Assembly (NCBI RefSeq): GCF_900109225.1
Contig: NZ_FNZK01000020.1
Location: forward strand, 28,088-92,087
Direction of reading: 5' to 3'
DNA from: Propionispira arboris
GTDB lineage: Bacteria; Bacillota; Negativicutes; Selenomonadales; Selenomonadaceae
Length of the DNA: 64,000 nt
Shown: positions 36,350 through 46,129 of the stretch, piece after piece
Numbering within the stretch: position 1 is the stretch's first letter
Layout: every line of letters starts with the position of its first letter
Program-made: the position numbers and the translations under genes
Notes under the pieces: generated by a model
Seen by the model: the letters and a program-made list of their open reading frames with translations, nothing else
What the model was told of the DNA's origin: nothing
Database searches by the model: none

Positions 36350-37162
36350 TTATAAAACTCTCTGGATATGCATACCAAGCAGGCCGATTTCTTCCTGTGC
36401 CACATTTCGCCCAAGCTCTTGGGCCAAATCCTCACAAATTGCTTGGGCCAGTACATAAGCTTCGGGAAAACTTTGCTTCGCATAATTCTCCATATCAATA
36501 TTCACACGTTCACCTTTGATGATGCGCACGATCATATAACGGATATGACTTACCAATCGATTGTAGCCTAAAGAATTCTTAATAAAAGTTTTTTTTAATT
36601 CAGCTTCTATTGTCCCAATCGTTTTTTTTACCAAGCGGGCTGTGTTCAAACCTTCGGATACATTTTCATCGGATAACCCCGCATGGATATGCAGTGTAAT
36701 ATAACCGGCTTCATCTTCAGAAATTGTTGTCCCCGAGATTTCTTTGATAATTTGTCTGCCTTTTTCTGCTACTTTATATTCATCGGGAAACATAGCCATG
36801 ATATCCTGATGAAAGGGATTGGGCAATTCTTTCCCCTCCTTGGCACGTTTTACTGCTAAAGCAATATGATCAGCCATAGGCAGCAGAATATCATGATTTA
36901 TTTTTTCAAACTGCAATTCAGCTTCATCAATAATCCGTGCCGTAATTTCAATGTAGGCTGGTGCAATTCCATTTACCATCTGCAATGCAGATATATTGGT
37001 ACGAGAAACCAGCTCATAAATTTTTGCATCTTTAATATGATCGATACGTTCACCATTTTTTTTGCAAAAACCAATTCCTTTACCGAGCAAAATGATTTCT
37101 CTGTTCGCTTCGTCGAGTGTCAACAATCCATTATTATTCAAAACCTTAACGATCCGATACAC
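36350..37162 (-). CDS. glcT: BglG/LicT/GlcT-family transcription antiterminator
   Basis: RNA-binding antiterminator controlled by PTS phosphorylation. The N-terminal co-antiterminator domain (about residues 1-55) has VLNNNGLLTLD and the family GKGIGFCKKNGERI loop. PRD1 and PRD2 follow, with regulatory His in ADHIALAVKRAKEG, LHIHAGLSDEN, SHIRYMIVRI and LGMHIQRV. It is transcribed after the PTS gene, whose leader carries a matching RNA target at 39547-39578. GlcT versus LicT is assigned from the neighbour only. Confidence 0.88.
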   Translation of the reverse strand: MYRIVKVLNNNGLLTLDEANREIILLGKGIGFCKKNGERIDHIKDAKIYELVSRTNISALQMVNGIAPAYIEITARIIDEAELQFEKINHDILLPMADHIALAVKRAKEGKELPNPFHQDIMAMFPDEYKVAEKGRQIIKEISGTTISEDEAGYITLHIHAGLSDENVSEGLNTARLVKKTIGTIEAELKKTFIKNSLGYNRLVSHIRYMIVRIIKGERVNIDMENYAKQSFPEAYVLAQAICEDLAQELGRNVAQEEIGLLGMHIQRVL

Positions 37163-37306
37163 AGTAATAAATCCCCCTTACAGAACCCTGACCATTAACT
37201 ATTTTCTTATAGCTATTATACCTTATAACGAGAAAAACGTCATCCGCAGGGGGATTTCTTCACGCCAAACTCTTATATATGGAAAGTTTATCTTTCTTCC
37301 GTGATT

Positions 37307-39469
37307 TCAATACCAGGCAATTTCATTTAAAGCCTGGACAGCTCCCATCTTTTGCAGATGAATTTCCTGACCTTCCTGCAGCCCCGTAAAAATCACCAAA
37401 CAAGCATCCGAAGTAGCATTTTCCTTAATATAATCTACATCAAAATGCATGAGTTTATCGCCTTTTTTGATTTTCTGATTATTTTCGACAAATACCTCAA
37501 ATCCTTTGCCACCAAGATTCACTGTATCTACGCCAACATGAATGAGATAGTCGGTACCATCAGAAGATTGTAAACCAATTGCGTGTTTTGTTTCAAAAAC
37601 AAACATAACTTCACCATCAGCTGGTGCAAACACGTCTCCATCGGATGGAGTTACGAAATAGCCATCTCCCATCATTTTACTGGCAAATGCTTCATCTGGA
37701 GCTTCCGTAATTGGTTTGATCAGACCCGTAAACGGCGAACAAAGAATATGTTTTTCCATCGCTGCTGTTGGGCCTGTCTGTTTTGCAGCTGCGTCAGGTT
37801 CAGAAACTTCATTTTTAAGAACAGCTATTTCCAATGGCCCTGCCAATTCATCAGGAGCATTTTCGAGATAATCTTCAAGATTCGATTTAATGACCGTCAC
37901 TTTTGGTCCATAAATAATCTGCACACCCTGACCCTTGCTGATAACACCAACAGCGCCAGTCTGTTTCAACAGTTTTTCATTGACCAAAGTAGAAGTTTCT
38001 ACGGAGCAGCGAAGCCTTGTTGCGCAACAATCTACAGATGTGATATTCTTTTTTCCACCCAATCCCTGAACAATAGCAGAACTTAAGGCATCATCACCAC
38101 GTTCAACATTCGTCCCGCTCGCTTTTTGTGCATTGACATCCGCTTTTGTATAAAGCTTTGTTTCTTCATCTTCATCCTCACGACCGGGTGTCTTAAGATT
38201 GAATTTTTTGATCAAGAACGTAAAAATGAAGTAATAGAGAAAGAAATAGAGAATGCCCACTGGTATAATATAGAGCCAGCTTGTTTTATCATTTCCTTGT
38301 AAAATACCGAAGATAAAGAGATCAAGCAAACCACCCGAAAAAGTTAACCCCACTGCGATATTGAGCATATGGGCAATCATATAGGCAGCACCGGCAAGTA
38401 TAACCTGCACATAAAACAGCATAGGTGCTACAAATAAGAAAGAGAATTCAATTGGTTCGGTAATCCCCGTTAACATACAGGTGAGTGCCGCTGAAAGTAA
38501 GAGCCCGCCTGCGATCCTCTTTTTTTCCGGTTTCGCACAACGATACATGGCAAGTGCTGCTCCTGGTAAACCGAAAATCATAAAAATAAATTCACCAGAA
38601 AAGTATCTTGTCGCATCCGCATTAAAATGCGTTACATTAGGCGAAGCAAGTTGGGCAAAGAAAATATTCTGACCGCCCTGAATCAAACTCCCATCAACAA
38701 CCATGCTGCCACCAACGGCAGTTTGCCAAAAAGGAAGATAAAATACATGATGCAGACCGAATGGAATAAGTGCCCGTTTTACAATACCAAAGATCAAGGT
38801 ACCAATGTAACCAGTTCCTGTCACCAGTCCACCCAACGCAAATATACCATTTTGAACCACTGGCCAAATGAAATACATTACAATACCTACAAAAAGATAC
38901 ACAATGGTAGATATAATTGGTACAAATCTTGAACCACCAAAAAAGGATAGTGCATCCGGTAATACGATTTTATGATAACGATTATGTAATGAAGAAACAC
39001 CGAGACCGACAATAATACCACCAAATACGCCCATCTGTAAAGTAGGAATACCACAGACACTAGCAATCGTTCCTTCCAATACGCCAGGAGCCACTGTACC
39101 ATTCGCTAGAACCTTACCGGTCAAAACGAGTACAGCATTAATCGAAACGTGCATAACAAAAAATGCTATCATCGAAGAAAGCGCTGCCACTTCTTTTTCT
39201 GCTTTTGCCATCCCAATAGCAACACCTACGGCAAAAATAATTGGCAAATTATCAAAAATAGCACTCCCCGCCTTACTCATAATAACAAGCAACGCATGAA
39301 GGATTGTACCATCACCTAAAAATTCTCCTAATCCATATGTAGATATTGTTGTTGCGTTCGTAAAAGAACTGCCCACACCAAGTAACAAACCGGCTACTGG
39401 TAAAATTGCAATCGGCAGCATGAAGCTTCGACCAACTCTTTGCAGTACACTAAAAATTTCGTCTTTCAT
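37307..39469 (-). CDS. ptsG: Glucose-type PTS transporter EIICBA
   Basis: 720-aa three-domain sugar transporter. IIC spans residues 1 to about 420 with ten hydrophobic segments (SFMLPIAILPVAGLLLGVG; FGLPGAALAMYRCAKPEKKR; LTGITEPIEFSFLFVAPML). IIB has the phospho-Cys in VDCCATRLRCSVE. IIA has the phospho-His in YLIHVGVDTVNLGGKGFE. Domain order and signatures fit glucose PtsG; N-acetylglucosamine NagE is a close alternative. A leader RAT/terminator and the adjacent antiterminator imply sugar induction. Confidence 0.9.
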   Translation of the reverse strand: MKDEIFSVLQRVGRSFMLPIAILPVAGLLLGVGSSFTNATTISTYGLGEFLGDGTILHALLVIMSKAGSAIFDNLPIIFAVGVAIGMAKAEKEVAALSSMIAFFVMHVSINAVLVLTGKVLANGTVAPGVLEGTIASVCGIPTLQMGVFGGIIVGLGVSSLHNRYHKIVLPDALSFFGGSRFVPIISTIVYLFVGIVMYFIWPVVQNGIFALGGLVTGTGYIGTLIFGIVKRALIPFGLHHVFYLPFWQTAVGGSMVVDGSLIQGGQNIFFAQLASPNVTHFNADATRYFSGEFIFMIFGLPGAALAMYRCAKPEKKRIAGGLLLSAALTCMLTGITEPIEFSFLFVAPMLFYVQVILAGAAYMIAHMLNIAVGLTFSGGLLDLFIFGILQGNDKTSWLYIIPVGILYFFLYYFIFTFLIKKFNLKTPGREDEDEETKLYTKADVNAQKASGTNVERGDDALSSAIVQGLGGKKNITSVDCCATRLRCSVETSTLVNEKLLKQTGAVGVISKGQGVQIIYGPKVTVIKSNLEDYLENAPDELAGPLEIAVLKNEVSEPDAAAKQTGPTAAMEKHILCSPFTGLIKPITEAPDEAFASKMMGDGYFVTPSDGDVFAPADGEVMFVFETKHAIGLQSSDGTDYLIHVGVDTVNLGGKGFEVFVENNQKIKKGDKLMHFDVDYIKENATSDACLVIFTGLQEGQEIHLQKMGAVQALNEIAWY

Positions 39470-39504
39470 TGATTTCTTCCTTTCGTTTTGTTACAAGCAA
39501 AAAA

Positions 39505-39557
39505 GGCACCAACTACCGTGACACATCAAAAAAGATGCCTCCATGATAGTTAATGCC
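39505..39557 (-). terminator. Leader terminator of ptsG
   Basis: On the minus strand GGCATTAACTA... pairs with ...TAGTTGGTGCC, with CATC/GATG near the loop, followed by six T residues. Its 5' arm overlaps the antiterminator site, so the two structures exclude each other. Confidence 0.82.
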
Positions 39558-39578
39558 TGCATAACCAGTAACACACTA
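39547..39578 (-). promoter_or_regulatory. RNA antiterminator (RAT) target in the ptsG leader
   Basis: The minus strand reads GTTACTGG...ATGCAGGC...AAC, matching the BglG-family RAT pattern GTTACTG-N-GCAGGC-AAACC. Binding by the antiterminator encoded at 36350-37162 would block the overlapping terminator. Confidence 0.8.
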
Positions 39579-39601
39579 TATTATTTGTTTATTGCACTAG
39601 T

Positions 39602-39630
39602 ATCATATACTATATCATTTATGTTGTCAA
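39602..39630 (-). promoter_or_regulatory. Sigma-70 promoter of ptsG
   Basis: TTGACA (39630-39625), a 17-nt spacer and TATGAT (39607-39602) on the minus strand, directly ahead of the RAT site. Confidence 0.78.
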
Positions 39631-39886
39631 TACAGGTCAAACTCATTCACCATATGCGTAAAGTATTATTCTCCCCTACAAATATAAAAAGCCGCCTTTA
39701 TTTCTGTTTATGACTCTTGCAGGAGATATCTAACAAAAAATAGAATCTTTATTTATGTAGTAATGTAACTAAAAAATACGCATTGCTGCATAGATTACCT
39801 CCTCAGTTAAGTTTCAAAAATATACCATAGTAAAATGGGATTGTGTTTTCGCAACATATTTTGAAATTGAGAGGACGTGAACTGAA

Positions 39887-40036
39887 ATGACAACGGATTT
39901 AAATTTTGATCTTCCGCAAGAACCCGGTATATATAAAATCTATCGTCGTGACAAAACGACCGGAGAACGAATTTATGTAGGCACGGCTGAAGTTGAATTC
40001 ACACCCGTAGCATCTAATAAAAAACCAATAATATAA
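39887..40036 (+). CDS. 49-aa small protein with a GIY-like motif
   Basis: Short frame with GAGAGG upstream and a strong terminator immediately after. PGIYKIYRR...GERIYVGTA resembles the first strands of a GIY-YIG fold but the catalytic remainder is absent. It may be a genuine conserved microprotein or a remnant of a larger nuclease. No function is assigned. Confidence 0.5.
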   Translation: MTTDLNFDLPQEPGIYKIYRRDKTTGERIYVGTAEVEFTPVASNKKPII

Positions 40037-40064
40037 AATTTACAAAATTATTTTTATGAAAACA

Positions 40065-40098
40065 AAAACCCCCAGACTTATCAAAGTCTGGGGGTTTT
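40065..40098 (+). terminator. Bidirectional terminator after the small protein
   Basis: AAAACCCCCAGACTT / AAGTCTGGGGGTTTT is a 15-bp GC-capped hairpin with A and T tails on either side. It serves the small gene (+) and the nitroreductase gene (-). Confidence 0.92.
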
Positions 40099-40119
40099 GC
40101 TTTCATAAAAAGGGTTCAC

Positions 40120-40716
40120 TCAAGCAAAAATCTTAACACGCTGTTCGATTGGTAATTTTTCAATTGCTTTAACTGCCTGCAAAGGCTGACCAAACGGCAT
40201 TTGCGCAATTAACTTCCAGCTTGCTGGTATAGCAAATGCTGCTTTTACCTGATCATCAATTAAAGGATTGTAATGCTGCAGATTTGCTCCTAATCCCAAG
40301 TTCGTCAAAGCCGTCCAAATAGCAAACTGAAGCATTCCATTGGCTTGTTGTGCCCAAATTGGGAAATTATCCGCATAAGCAGCAAATTGTTTTTGCATAC
40401 CTTGGACAGTTTCTGTTTCATCAAAAAAGAGTACGGTCCCATAAGCGGCTGCAAATCCCTTTATTTTTTCTTCTGTAGCTGCAAAATTTTCGGCTGGTAC
40501 AATTGCCTGTAAAGTATCGTGGGTAATATTCCATATTTTATCATGGTTATCCCCAAAAGCAACAACAACTCTTCCCGACTGCATGTTAAAAGAAGATGGA
40601 ACTTCCTTTACCATATTTTCTACAACCTCAATAATTTGTGCGGGTGAAACTTCAATTTGTTTTCCCAATGCGTAATTTGTCCGACGATTAACCACTGCTT
40701 CTTTAAATGATCTCAT
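40120..40716 (-). CDS. Nitroreductase family protein (HBN1/Frm2-like)
   Basis: 198-aa FMN-dependent oxidoreductase. NRRTNYALGKQ near residue 10 and VPSSFNMQSGRVVVAFGDNHDKIW are hallmarks of the short Frm2-type nitroreductases; NLGLGANLQHYNP lies in the C-terminal flavin-binding part. The ATG at 40716 has GAGAGGGG upstream; longer frames read through the leader. A promoter with an embedded dyad at 40864-40901 suggests a dedicated repressor not encoded nearby. Confidence 0.9.
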   Translation of the reverse strand: MRSFKEAVVNRRTNYALGKQIEVSPAQIIEVVENMVKEVPSSFNMQSGRVVVAFGDNHDKIWNITHDTLQAIVPAENFAATEEKIKGFAAAYGTVLFFDETETVQGMQKQFAAYADNFPIWAQQANGMLQFAIWTALTNLGLGANLQHYNPLIDDQVKAAFAIPASWKLIAQMPFGQPLQAVKAIEKLPIEQRVKIFA

Positions 40717-40863
40717 TATAAAAATCCCCTCTCTTTGCCTATCCATTTTCATTAAAAATATTTTTAACAACACACATTTTGAATCATAAATAAATGACTG
40801 TAATATCATTTTATGTCACACACAAACAACTTTCAATAAGTGTGTAACTTACTTTATGTAATT

Positions 40864-40901
40864 ATATTATATCAATTACTTAAGTTTGTCAAGTAATTGA
40901 T
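40864..40901 (-). promoter_or_regulatory. Nitroreductase promoter with embedded operator dyad
   Basis: TTGACA (40892-40887), a 17-nt spacer and TAATAT (40869-40864) on the minus strand. A perfect 11-bp inverted repeat, ATCAATTACTT-N9-AAGTAATTGAT (40871-40901), covers the -35 and spacer. Confidence 0.72.
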
Positions 40902-40941
40902 AGCAATTATTATTTTTAAAATTACACAAAGATAAATAAAA

Positions 40942-40972
40942 ACCTCCCACCTGAAATTTCAAGTGGGAGATT
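40942..40972 (-). terminator. Terminator of the dynamin-like gene
   Basis: CTCCCAC / GTGGGAG with an inner TGAAATTTCA forms a hairpin, followed on the minus strand by GTTTTTATTT. Confidence 0.85.
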
Positions 40973-41013
40973 TTCCGAAGTGACACGTTCAAACGTTAAA
41001 CCGTGTGTATTAT

Positions 41014-44000
41014 TTATTTCAGTTCATTTAAACGTTGCTGAACTATAAAAAGTCGCTCAGCTTGGACTCCACCGTCTAAAGCCGAGAGTAAACTCAAATA
41101 AAAATCATCCGCCTGCCGGGTCATCTGAAGAATTAGTTGACTGCATTCGTTATCCACAGCATTTCCATAAAGAGCCTTTAACCTTTTTTGCTCTTTTTGT
41201 AAATAAACATCCGCTAATGGCTTCAGCACCATTTCTAGCTCTTCACGCATTAACGTATGGTCATTTTTTTCAAAAAAAGATTTTGGATTTCTAAAATAAG
41301 CCAAAGCTTTTACAAACAAACCTGCCTGAATATCCTGAAATGCTGTTTCAAAGTCAATTTTGATTTGACCTTTAAATTCAAATAAAGAAAAAGATAGATC
41401 CGTGTTAATCTCAAAAAGACGTTCCATCAAACTATGCTGATATTCTACCGTTATTTTTTCCACAAAACGGTCAAGCCGCACCGTGGTTGCTCGCAGTTCC
41501 TGAGCAAAATCAAAACCAATTTGTTCGAGCAATTCCCCTAAAGCATCTTGCAAGGCTTTTTTTAAATTACGTCCATCATCCCTCAGCAGCGTAGGATTAA
41601 ATGAATCCTTAAAAAAATCGCCAAAGCGGAAAAACACCCGCTGCTTAATATAATAAATTAATTCGTCACATTCTTGATACAGACGATTTTGTAACGCCTC
41701 CACTGTTTGCCCGACCAAAACTTTTGTTATCGCCGCTTTCTCAGCTTGAATATGAGAAGACTTTTGCTGTTTTATCACAGCATCTTCCTGGGTGCTTGCA
41801 ATGAGTTTCTCGACAACACGCGACACCCGACACAGTTCGTTTTCCGATGCAGCAACCGCCATATTCGCCAAATCATTAGTAATAAAATGATAAAAAGCAT
41901 CTTCAAAGGCTCTCAGCCCCGATGCATCAATTGTACTTTTTTCTTGTTTTTCCCTAAGTGCCTGAATACTTGATAAAGGATATAAATGGGGATTTCTCAC
42001 GCCATACTTTATAAGCTGCTGCTGAACATATTCAACTACAGTTTGCTTTTCTCCCTCATTCTCCGCCAAATCAATGGCATTGATCATAAAAAACATTTTA
42101 TCCAACTGAAACGAATCTTTTACCCGCCCAAGTTGAATTAAAAATTCCCGATCCGCTTTAGAAAAAGCATGATTATAGTACGTTACAAATAAAATTGCAT
42201 CCGAATTTTTAATAAAGTCAAAGGAAACACCCGTATGACGTGCGTTAATTGAATCTGCCCCCGGTGTATCTACGAGTGTAATGCCCTGACGCGTTAATGG
42301 ACAATCATAATAAAGATCAATCCATTCGACAAAGCACGATTTTTCTTCCAGCGCAACATAATCACTAAATTCATGAACTGTCGTTGTAAGGACCATACCG
42401 AGCTGTTCATAAAAGAAAGCATAACCTCGACTAACAGCCTTCAAAAACGTATAATTTGTCTTTTCAGCAGCCCCCTGCTGAGTCAAATCCCCCTGCAGTT
42501 CTTCGATTCGCTTACATGCATCAGCTAAGCTCTCTGCCGATAAATCAAATAATTTCAAGGCATGATTTACATCATCCAGCATAGCATCTGCTGTTTTGAC
42601 TTGAATGATAACCGTTCCATGCTGATAAGAGCCATGAATTGGCTTAATTTTATTGATCGCCGCTGTCATCGGATTTGGTGAAACAGGTAGCACTCGCTCT
42701 CCGATCAAGGCATTGGCAAAAGAAGACTTTCCGGCACTAAATGCCCCGAATAATGCAACCGTAAAGCCTTTATGGTCAAGCCTTGCTGCTTTTTCCATCA
42801 GTTCATTGGCAATCTTTTTAAACCCTGGCAGGTCTTGAACTAACTGTGCTGTCTGCTTCAACTTTTCCGCAGTAGCTTTCATATGATCCACTGATTTATG
42901 CGGTATTTTATTTTTCCCCAACACGACTGGCATATGCACAATATTTATTGCCTTTTTTTCTGTTGCCGCGGTGAGGGTATCTCCAGAAATTACCTCAAAC
43001 CCGACTTCACGTAAAGCAAATAAATTAAGGCGATCCACCGATAAATCAGGGGCTTCCTCACATAGCAGCTTTTCTAGATTGTCTTTTAGTAAACTGGTAA
43101 TGGATTCTTGTTTTTTCAGCTGTTTTAAAGCAGCAATATAACGCTCTAAGTGCACAGATTTCTCCTGCAGAGTCGCCTGAATATCTACGTTTTTTTCCGC
43201 AGCAGCCTGCAAAATTTCGTTTTTAAGTGCCTTTAACACAGTTTTCACAAACGACTTAATGGCATGAGCCACATTCGCTGTATAATTTAAAACATATTCA
43301 CCAGACAGACGTGCGCCCGGCTTCACAGCAGCTTCTAATAATTCATGCGGAAACTCAATATGAAAGTTCTGTATTTTTTCCAATAACTCTTTATTATCCA
43401 CACGCGTACTGCGTAAAAACTGCAATAAGAAATCACGCAAATGCCATTCAATCTGCGACTTTGTTTTTTCGAGGATAGCCTTGTAGAAAGTTTCCAACCG
43501 CAATTGTCTTTCGCTTAATGTCTTTTGTTTTGTAAATAAAAAACCTACTTTAAATCCAGGATCACAAGCTGCAAGATAAGATTCCGCACAAGATCTGGTT
43601 TCAAACGGCATCAAATAAGCATTGTCCATAATTTTATTGATTGAGGCATCAAAGTTGCTTTCCGCCTGCTCAGCCCCAAGTTCCGACTCATGTTTTGCGT
43701 TGCATAGACTACTATATGTATCTTCTAAGGCAGCCTGATCCTCAGGCGATAATTCATGTAAGATATCCCGAAAAGGTTGAGATTTTTGCTCAGCCATTTT
43801 CTTCGTGGAGACAAAATAATCCTGGATAATTTTCTGCAAAGAATTCTCTATCGACTGCAGCAATAAACTGTCTTTTGCCTGTAACCGCTCCGCCAAGTAA
43901 ACTTGAAGTTGGGGAAATTCATTATATTCATGATCGTCTTGTTTTAATGATGTATAAAAAATACGCGCGGGCTTAACACCCCATGATAAAAAGGAATCTG

Positions 44001-44670
44001 CCACACTCTTTTTAAAGTCAGTAAAAGAAAGTTCTTGTTTAGAATGTTTATCAATTTGGTTAATGACAAGACAAAATTCTTTGCCAGCTGCAGTCAATGC
44101 CTTGGTAAACATAAAATTTAGTTCCGATTGCACATGATTATAGTCCATGACATATAAAATCAGATCCGCCAAATGAATTGCCGATTCTGTGGCCAGACGA
44201 TGTGCATCATCTGCTGAATCAATCCCTGGTGTATCCATAATAACAGTCTTATCAGGAAGGTTCGAACTTATATGACTAATTTCAATTTCCTGAATTTGGT
44301 CGCCGTCCTTACAATAATTTTTCACCATTTCATAATCATAAGGAGCAAGATATAACCGCGGCTTTTCATTTTTAAAAAAGACCTTTACAAACTCTTGACC
44401 CTCTTTGACTTTTACAAGATTTGCACTGGTCGGAATCGGACTCGATGGCAGAAGATTCCCGCCTACTACACGATTGATCATCTTTGATTTTCCTGCCGAA
44501 AAATGACCGCAAAAAGCAATGGTAAATTCTTCATTCATTAATTTATCTGCTAATTGCTTAACTTTTTCCGCATTTTCCTGATCCTTGTGTTCGACTAAAT
44601 ATTCATAAGCCGCTAAAAGTTTCCCTTTTAACGATCGAATCTCCACCTGACGCTCCGTCGTTTGAACCAT
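41014..44670 (-). CDS. Tandem dynamin-like GTPase (DynA/YpbR-type)
   Basis: 1218-aa bacterial dynamin-like protein with two GTPase modules in one chain. First module: G1 GHFSAGKSK near residue 55, G3 MDTPGIDSA, G4 NQIDKH. Second: G1 GAFSAGKSSF near residue 640, G3 VDTPGADS, G4 NAIDLAE. Long helical stalk regions separate and follow them. Bacillus DynA of similar size tethers and fuses membranes and responds to membrane stress. The ATG at 44670 follows AAGGAG. Single-gene unit. Confidence 0.92.
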   Translation of the reverse strand: MVQTTERQVEIRSLKGKLLAAYEYLVEHKDQENAEKVKQLADKLMNEEFTIAFCGHFSAGKSKMINRVVGGNLLPSSPIPTSANLVKVKEGQEFVKVFFKNEKPRLYLAPYDYEMVKNYCKDGDQIQEIEISHISSNLPDKTVIMDTPGIDSADDAHRLATESAIHLADLILYVMDYNHVQSELNFMFTKALTAAGKEFCLVINQIDKHSKQELSFTDFKKSVADSFLSWGVKPARIFYTSLKQDDHEYNEFPQLQVYLAERLQAKDSLLLQSIENSLQKIIQDYFVSTKKMAEQKSQPFRDILHELSPEDQAALEDTYSSLCNAKHESELGAEQAESNFDASINKIMDNAYLMPFETRSCAESYLAACDPGFKVGFLFTKQKTLSERQLRLETFYKAILEKTKSQIEWHLRDFLLQFLRSTRVDNKELLEKIQNFHIEFPHELLEAAVKPGARLSGEYVLNYTANVAHAIKSFVKTVLKALKNEILQAAAEKNVDIQATLQEKSVHLERYIAALKQLKKQESITSLLKDNLEKLLCEEAPDLSVDRLNLFALREVGFEVISGDTLTAATEKKAINIVHMPVVLGKNKIPHKSVDHMKATAEKLKQTAQLVQDLPGFKKIANELMEKAARLDHKGFTVALFGAFSAGKSSFANALIGERVLPVSPNPMTAAINKIKPIHGSYQHGTVIIQVKTADAMLDDVNHALKLFDLSAESLADACKRIEELQGDLTQQGAAEKTNYTFLKAVSRGYAFFYEQLGMVLTTTVHEFSDYVALEEKSCFVEWIDLYYDCPLTRQGITLVDTPGADSINARHTGVSFDFIKNSDAILFVTYYNHAFSKADREFLIQLGRVKDSFQLDKMFFMINAIDLAENEGEKQTVVEYVQQQLIKYGVRNPHLYPLSSIQALREKQEKSTIDASGLRAFEDAFYHFITNDLANMAVAASENELCRVSRVVEKLIASTQEDAVIKQQKSSHIQAEKAAITKVLVGQTVEALQNRLYQECDELIYYIKQRVFFRFGDFFKDSFNPTLLRDDGRNLKKALQDALGELLEQIGFDFAQELRATTVRLDRFVEKITVEYQHSLMERLFEINTDLSFSLFEFKGQIKIDFETAFQDIQAGLFVKALAYFRNPKSFFEKNDHTLMREELEMVLKPLADVYLQKEQKRLKALYGNAVDNECSQLILQMTRQADDFYLSLLSALDGGVQAERLFIVQQRLNELK

Positions 44671-44932
44671 AAACCATTTCTCCTTATAAACAACTTCATA
44701 ATACATATATTTTATACTATCAGGATATAAATAAGCAATCTTATATTATTCGTTATATACAGATAGTATGATGAAATGAAAATGCTCTACCGCATTTATC
44801 ATCACCGTTATGAACTAAATAATCTTATGATTCTTGCATTCTTGTACCTTTACGTAGTAGAATGAAGAAATTAATAACAACCAAAATATTATAGATGACC
44901 CTTATCCATAAAAATTTTAAAAGGAGAGCATA

Positions 44933-46038
44933 ATGATTGATTTATTTATAAAACTAAAAGACAGAATCGTACATGGAAACTTCGAGACACATCTAGTCGT
45001 AGGCCTCATCTGTTTGGGAGTAGGAATTTTTATAATCCAAAAAGTATTCTATAAACTACTCAAAATAATTACAAAAAAACCAATATTTCATACACCTTAC
45101 TGCATCGTGCATTTAAAGGAATACCCACATTATTAGGCATTCTTATTGGTCTGTACTTAGCTATGGATATTCTCGATTTTCCGCCACCAGTACTACAATT
45201 TCTTCACTATCTATTTCGTGCGCTTAACATTATGGTACTGACACTTTTTATCGCCCATCTTTTTTCAAGTTATTTTAAACAAAAAATAGGAAAAACATCA
45301 AATAGCTTCGGTGCTACTTCTATATTGCCCACAGCAATTGATCTGATCGTTTACAGTATCGGTTTTTTAATTTTACTTGAATCTTTTGGGATTTCAATTT
45401 CTCCGCTCCTCACAGCCTTAGGAATCGGTGGTTTGGCTACTGCTTTGGCACTACAGGACACTTTAACAAATTTATTCTCCGGTATTAATATGCTGGTTTC
45501 CAGACAAATCAAGATCGGCGATTTCGTTAAATTAGCTACTGGTGAAGAAGGTCAGGTAGTGGATTTAAGCTGGCGCAACACTACAATAAAGACCCCTTCT
45601 GAAAATATGGTAGTCGTCCCCAATCAAAAAATTGCTTCTTCTACACTCACGAATTATGCACAACCATTTGCTGAATGTTCCATCACGATTCCTCTTGGCG
45701 TTAGTTACGGAAGTAATTTAGCTTATGTAGAAAAAATTACAATTGCTGTTGCCCATGAGATTCTTCAAGAGGCAGAAGGGGGAGTCACAAGTTTTGAGCC
45801 GTATATACGATACATCGGGTTTGCTGAATCCAGTATTAATTTTTATGCAATTTTACGAGTAAAAACCTTCGCCGACCAAGCCCTGGTTCGACATGAATTC
45901 ATAAAAAGACTTTATACTCGTTACGAAAAAGAAAACATAATCCTTTCATTTGCAAAAGGAAAAGTTCCTGATTCTATACCAGATCCAAACGGAAAATTAG
46001 AAACAATAACGCCTCCGGTAGTATCTAAGTCAAAATAA
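44933..46038 (+). pseudogene. mscS: MscS-family mechanosensitive channel interrupted by a -1 frameshift at an A7 run
   Basis: Small-conductance osmotic release channel. The start at 44933 (AAAGGAG upstream) encodes the first helix (HLVVGLICLGVGIFII). The frame fails after seven A residues (45073-45079). A -1 shift there continues with TNISYTLLHRAFKGIPTLLGILIGLYLAMD into the rest of the protein: SPLLTALGIGGLATALALQDTLTNLFSG (TM3 pore helix), IKIGDFVKLATGEEGQVVDLSWRNTTIKT (beta domain) and a C-terminal vestibule. The run is A_AAA_AAA in phase, so programmed slippage, mutation or a base-call error are all possible. An internal ATG at 45163 would lose the first helices. Confidence 0.8.
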
Positions 46039-46129
46039 AAGCTGTCTGTAGAATTTGCTAATTCTTAGACAAGCATAAAAATTAAAATTATTTAATTCAA
46101 TTAAAATTCCAAGAGAATTCTATATCGTT

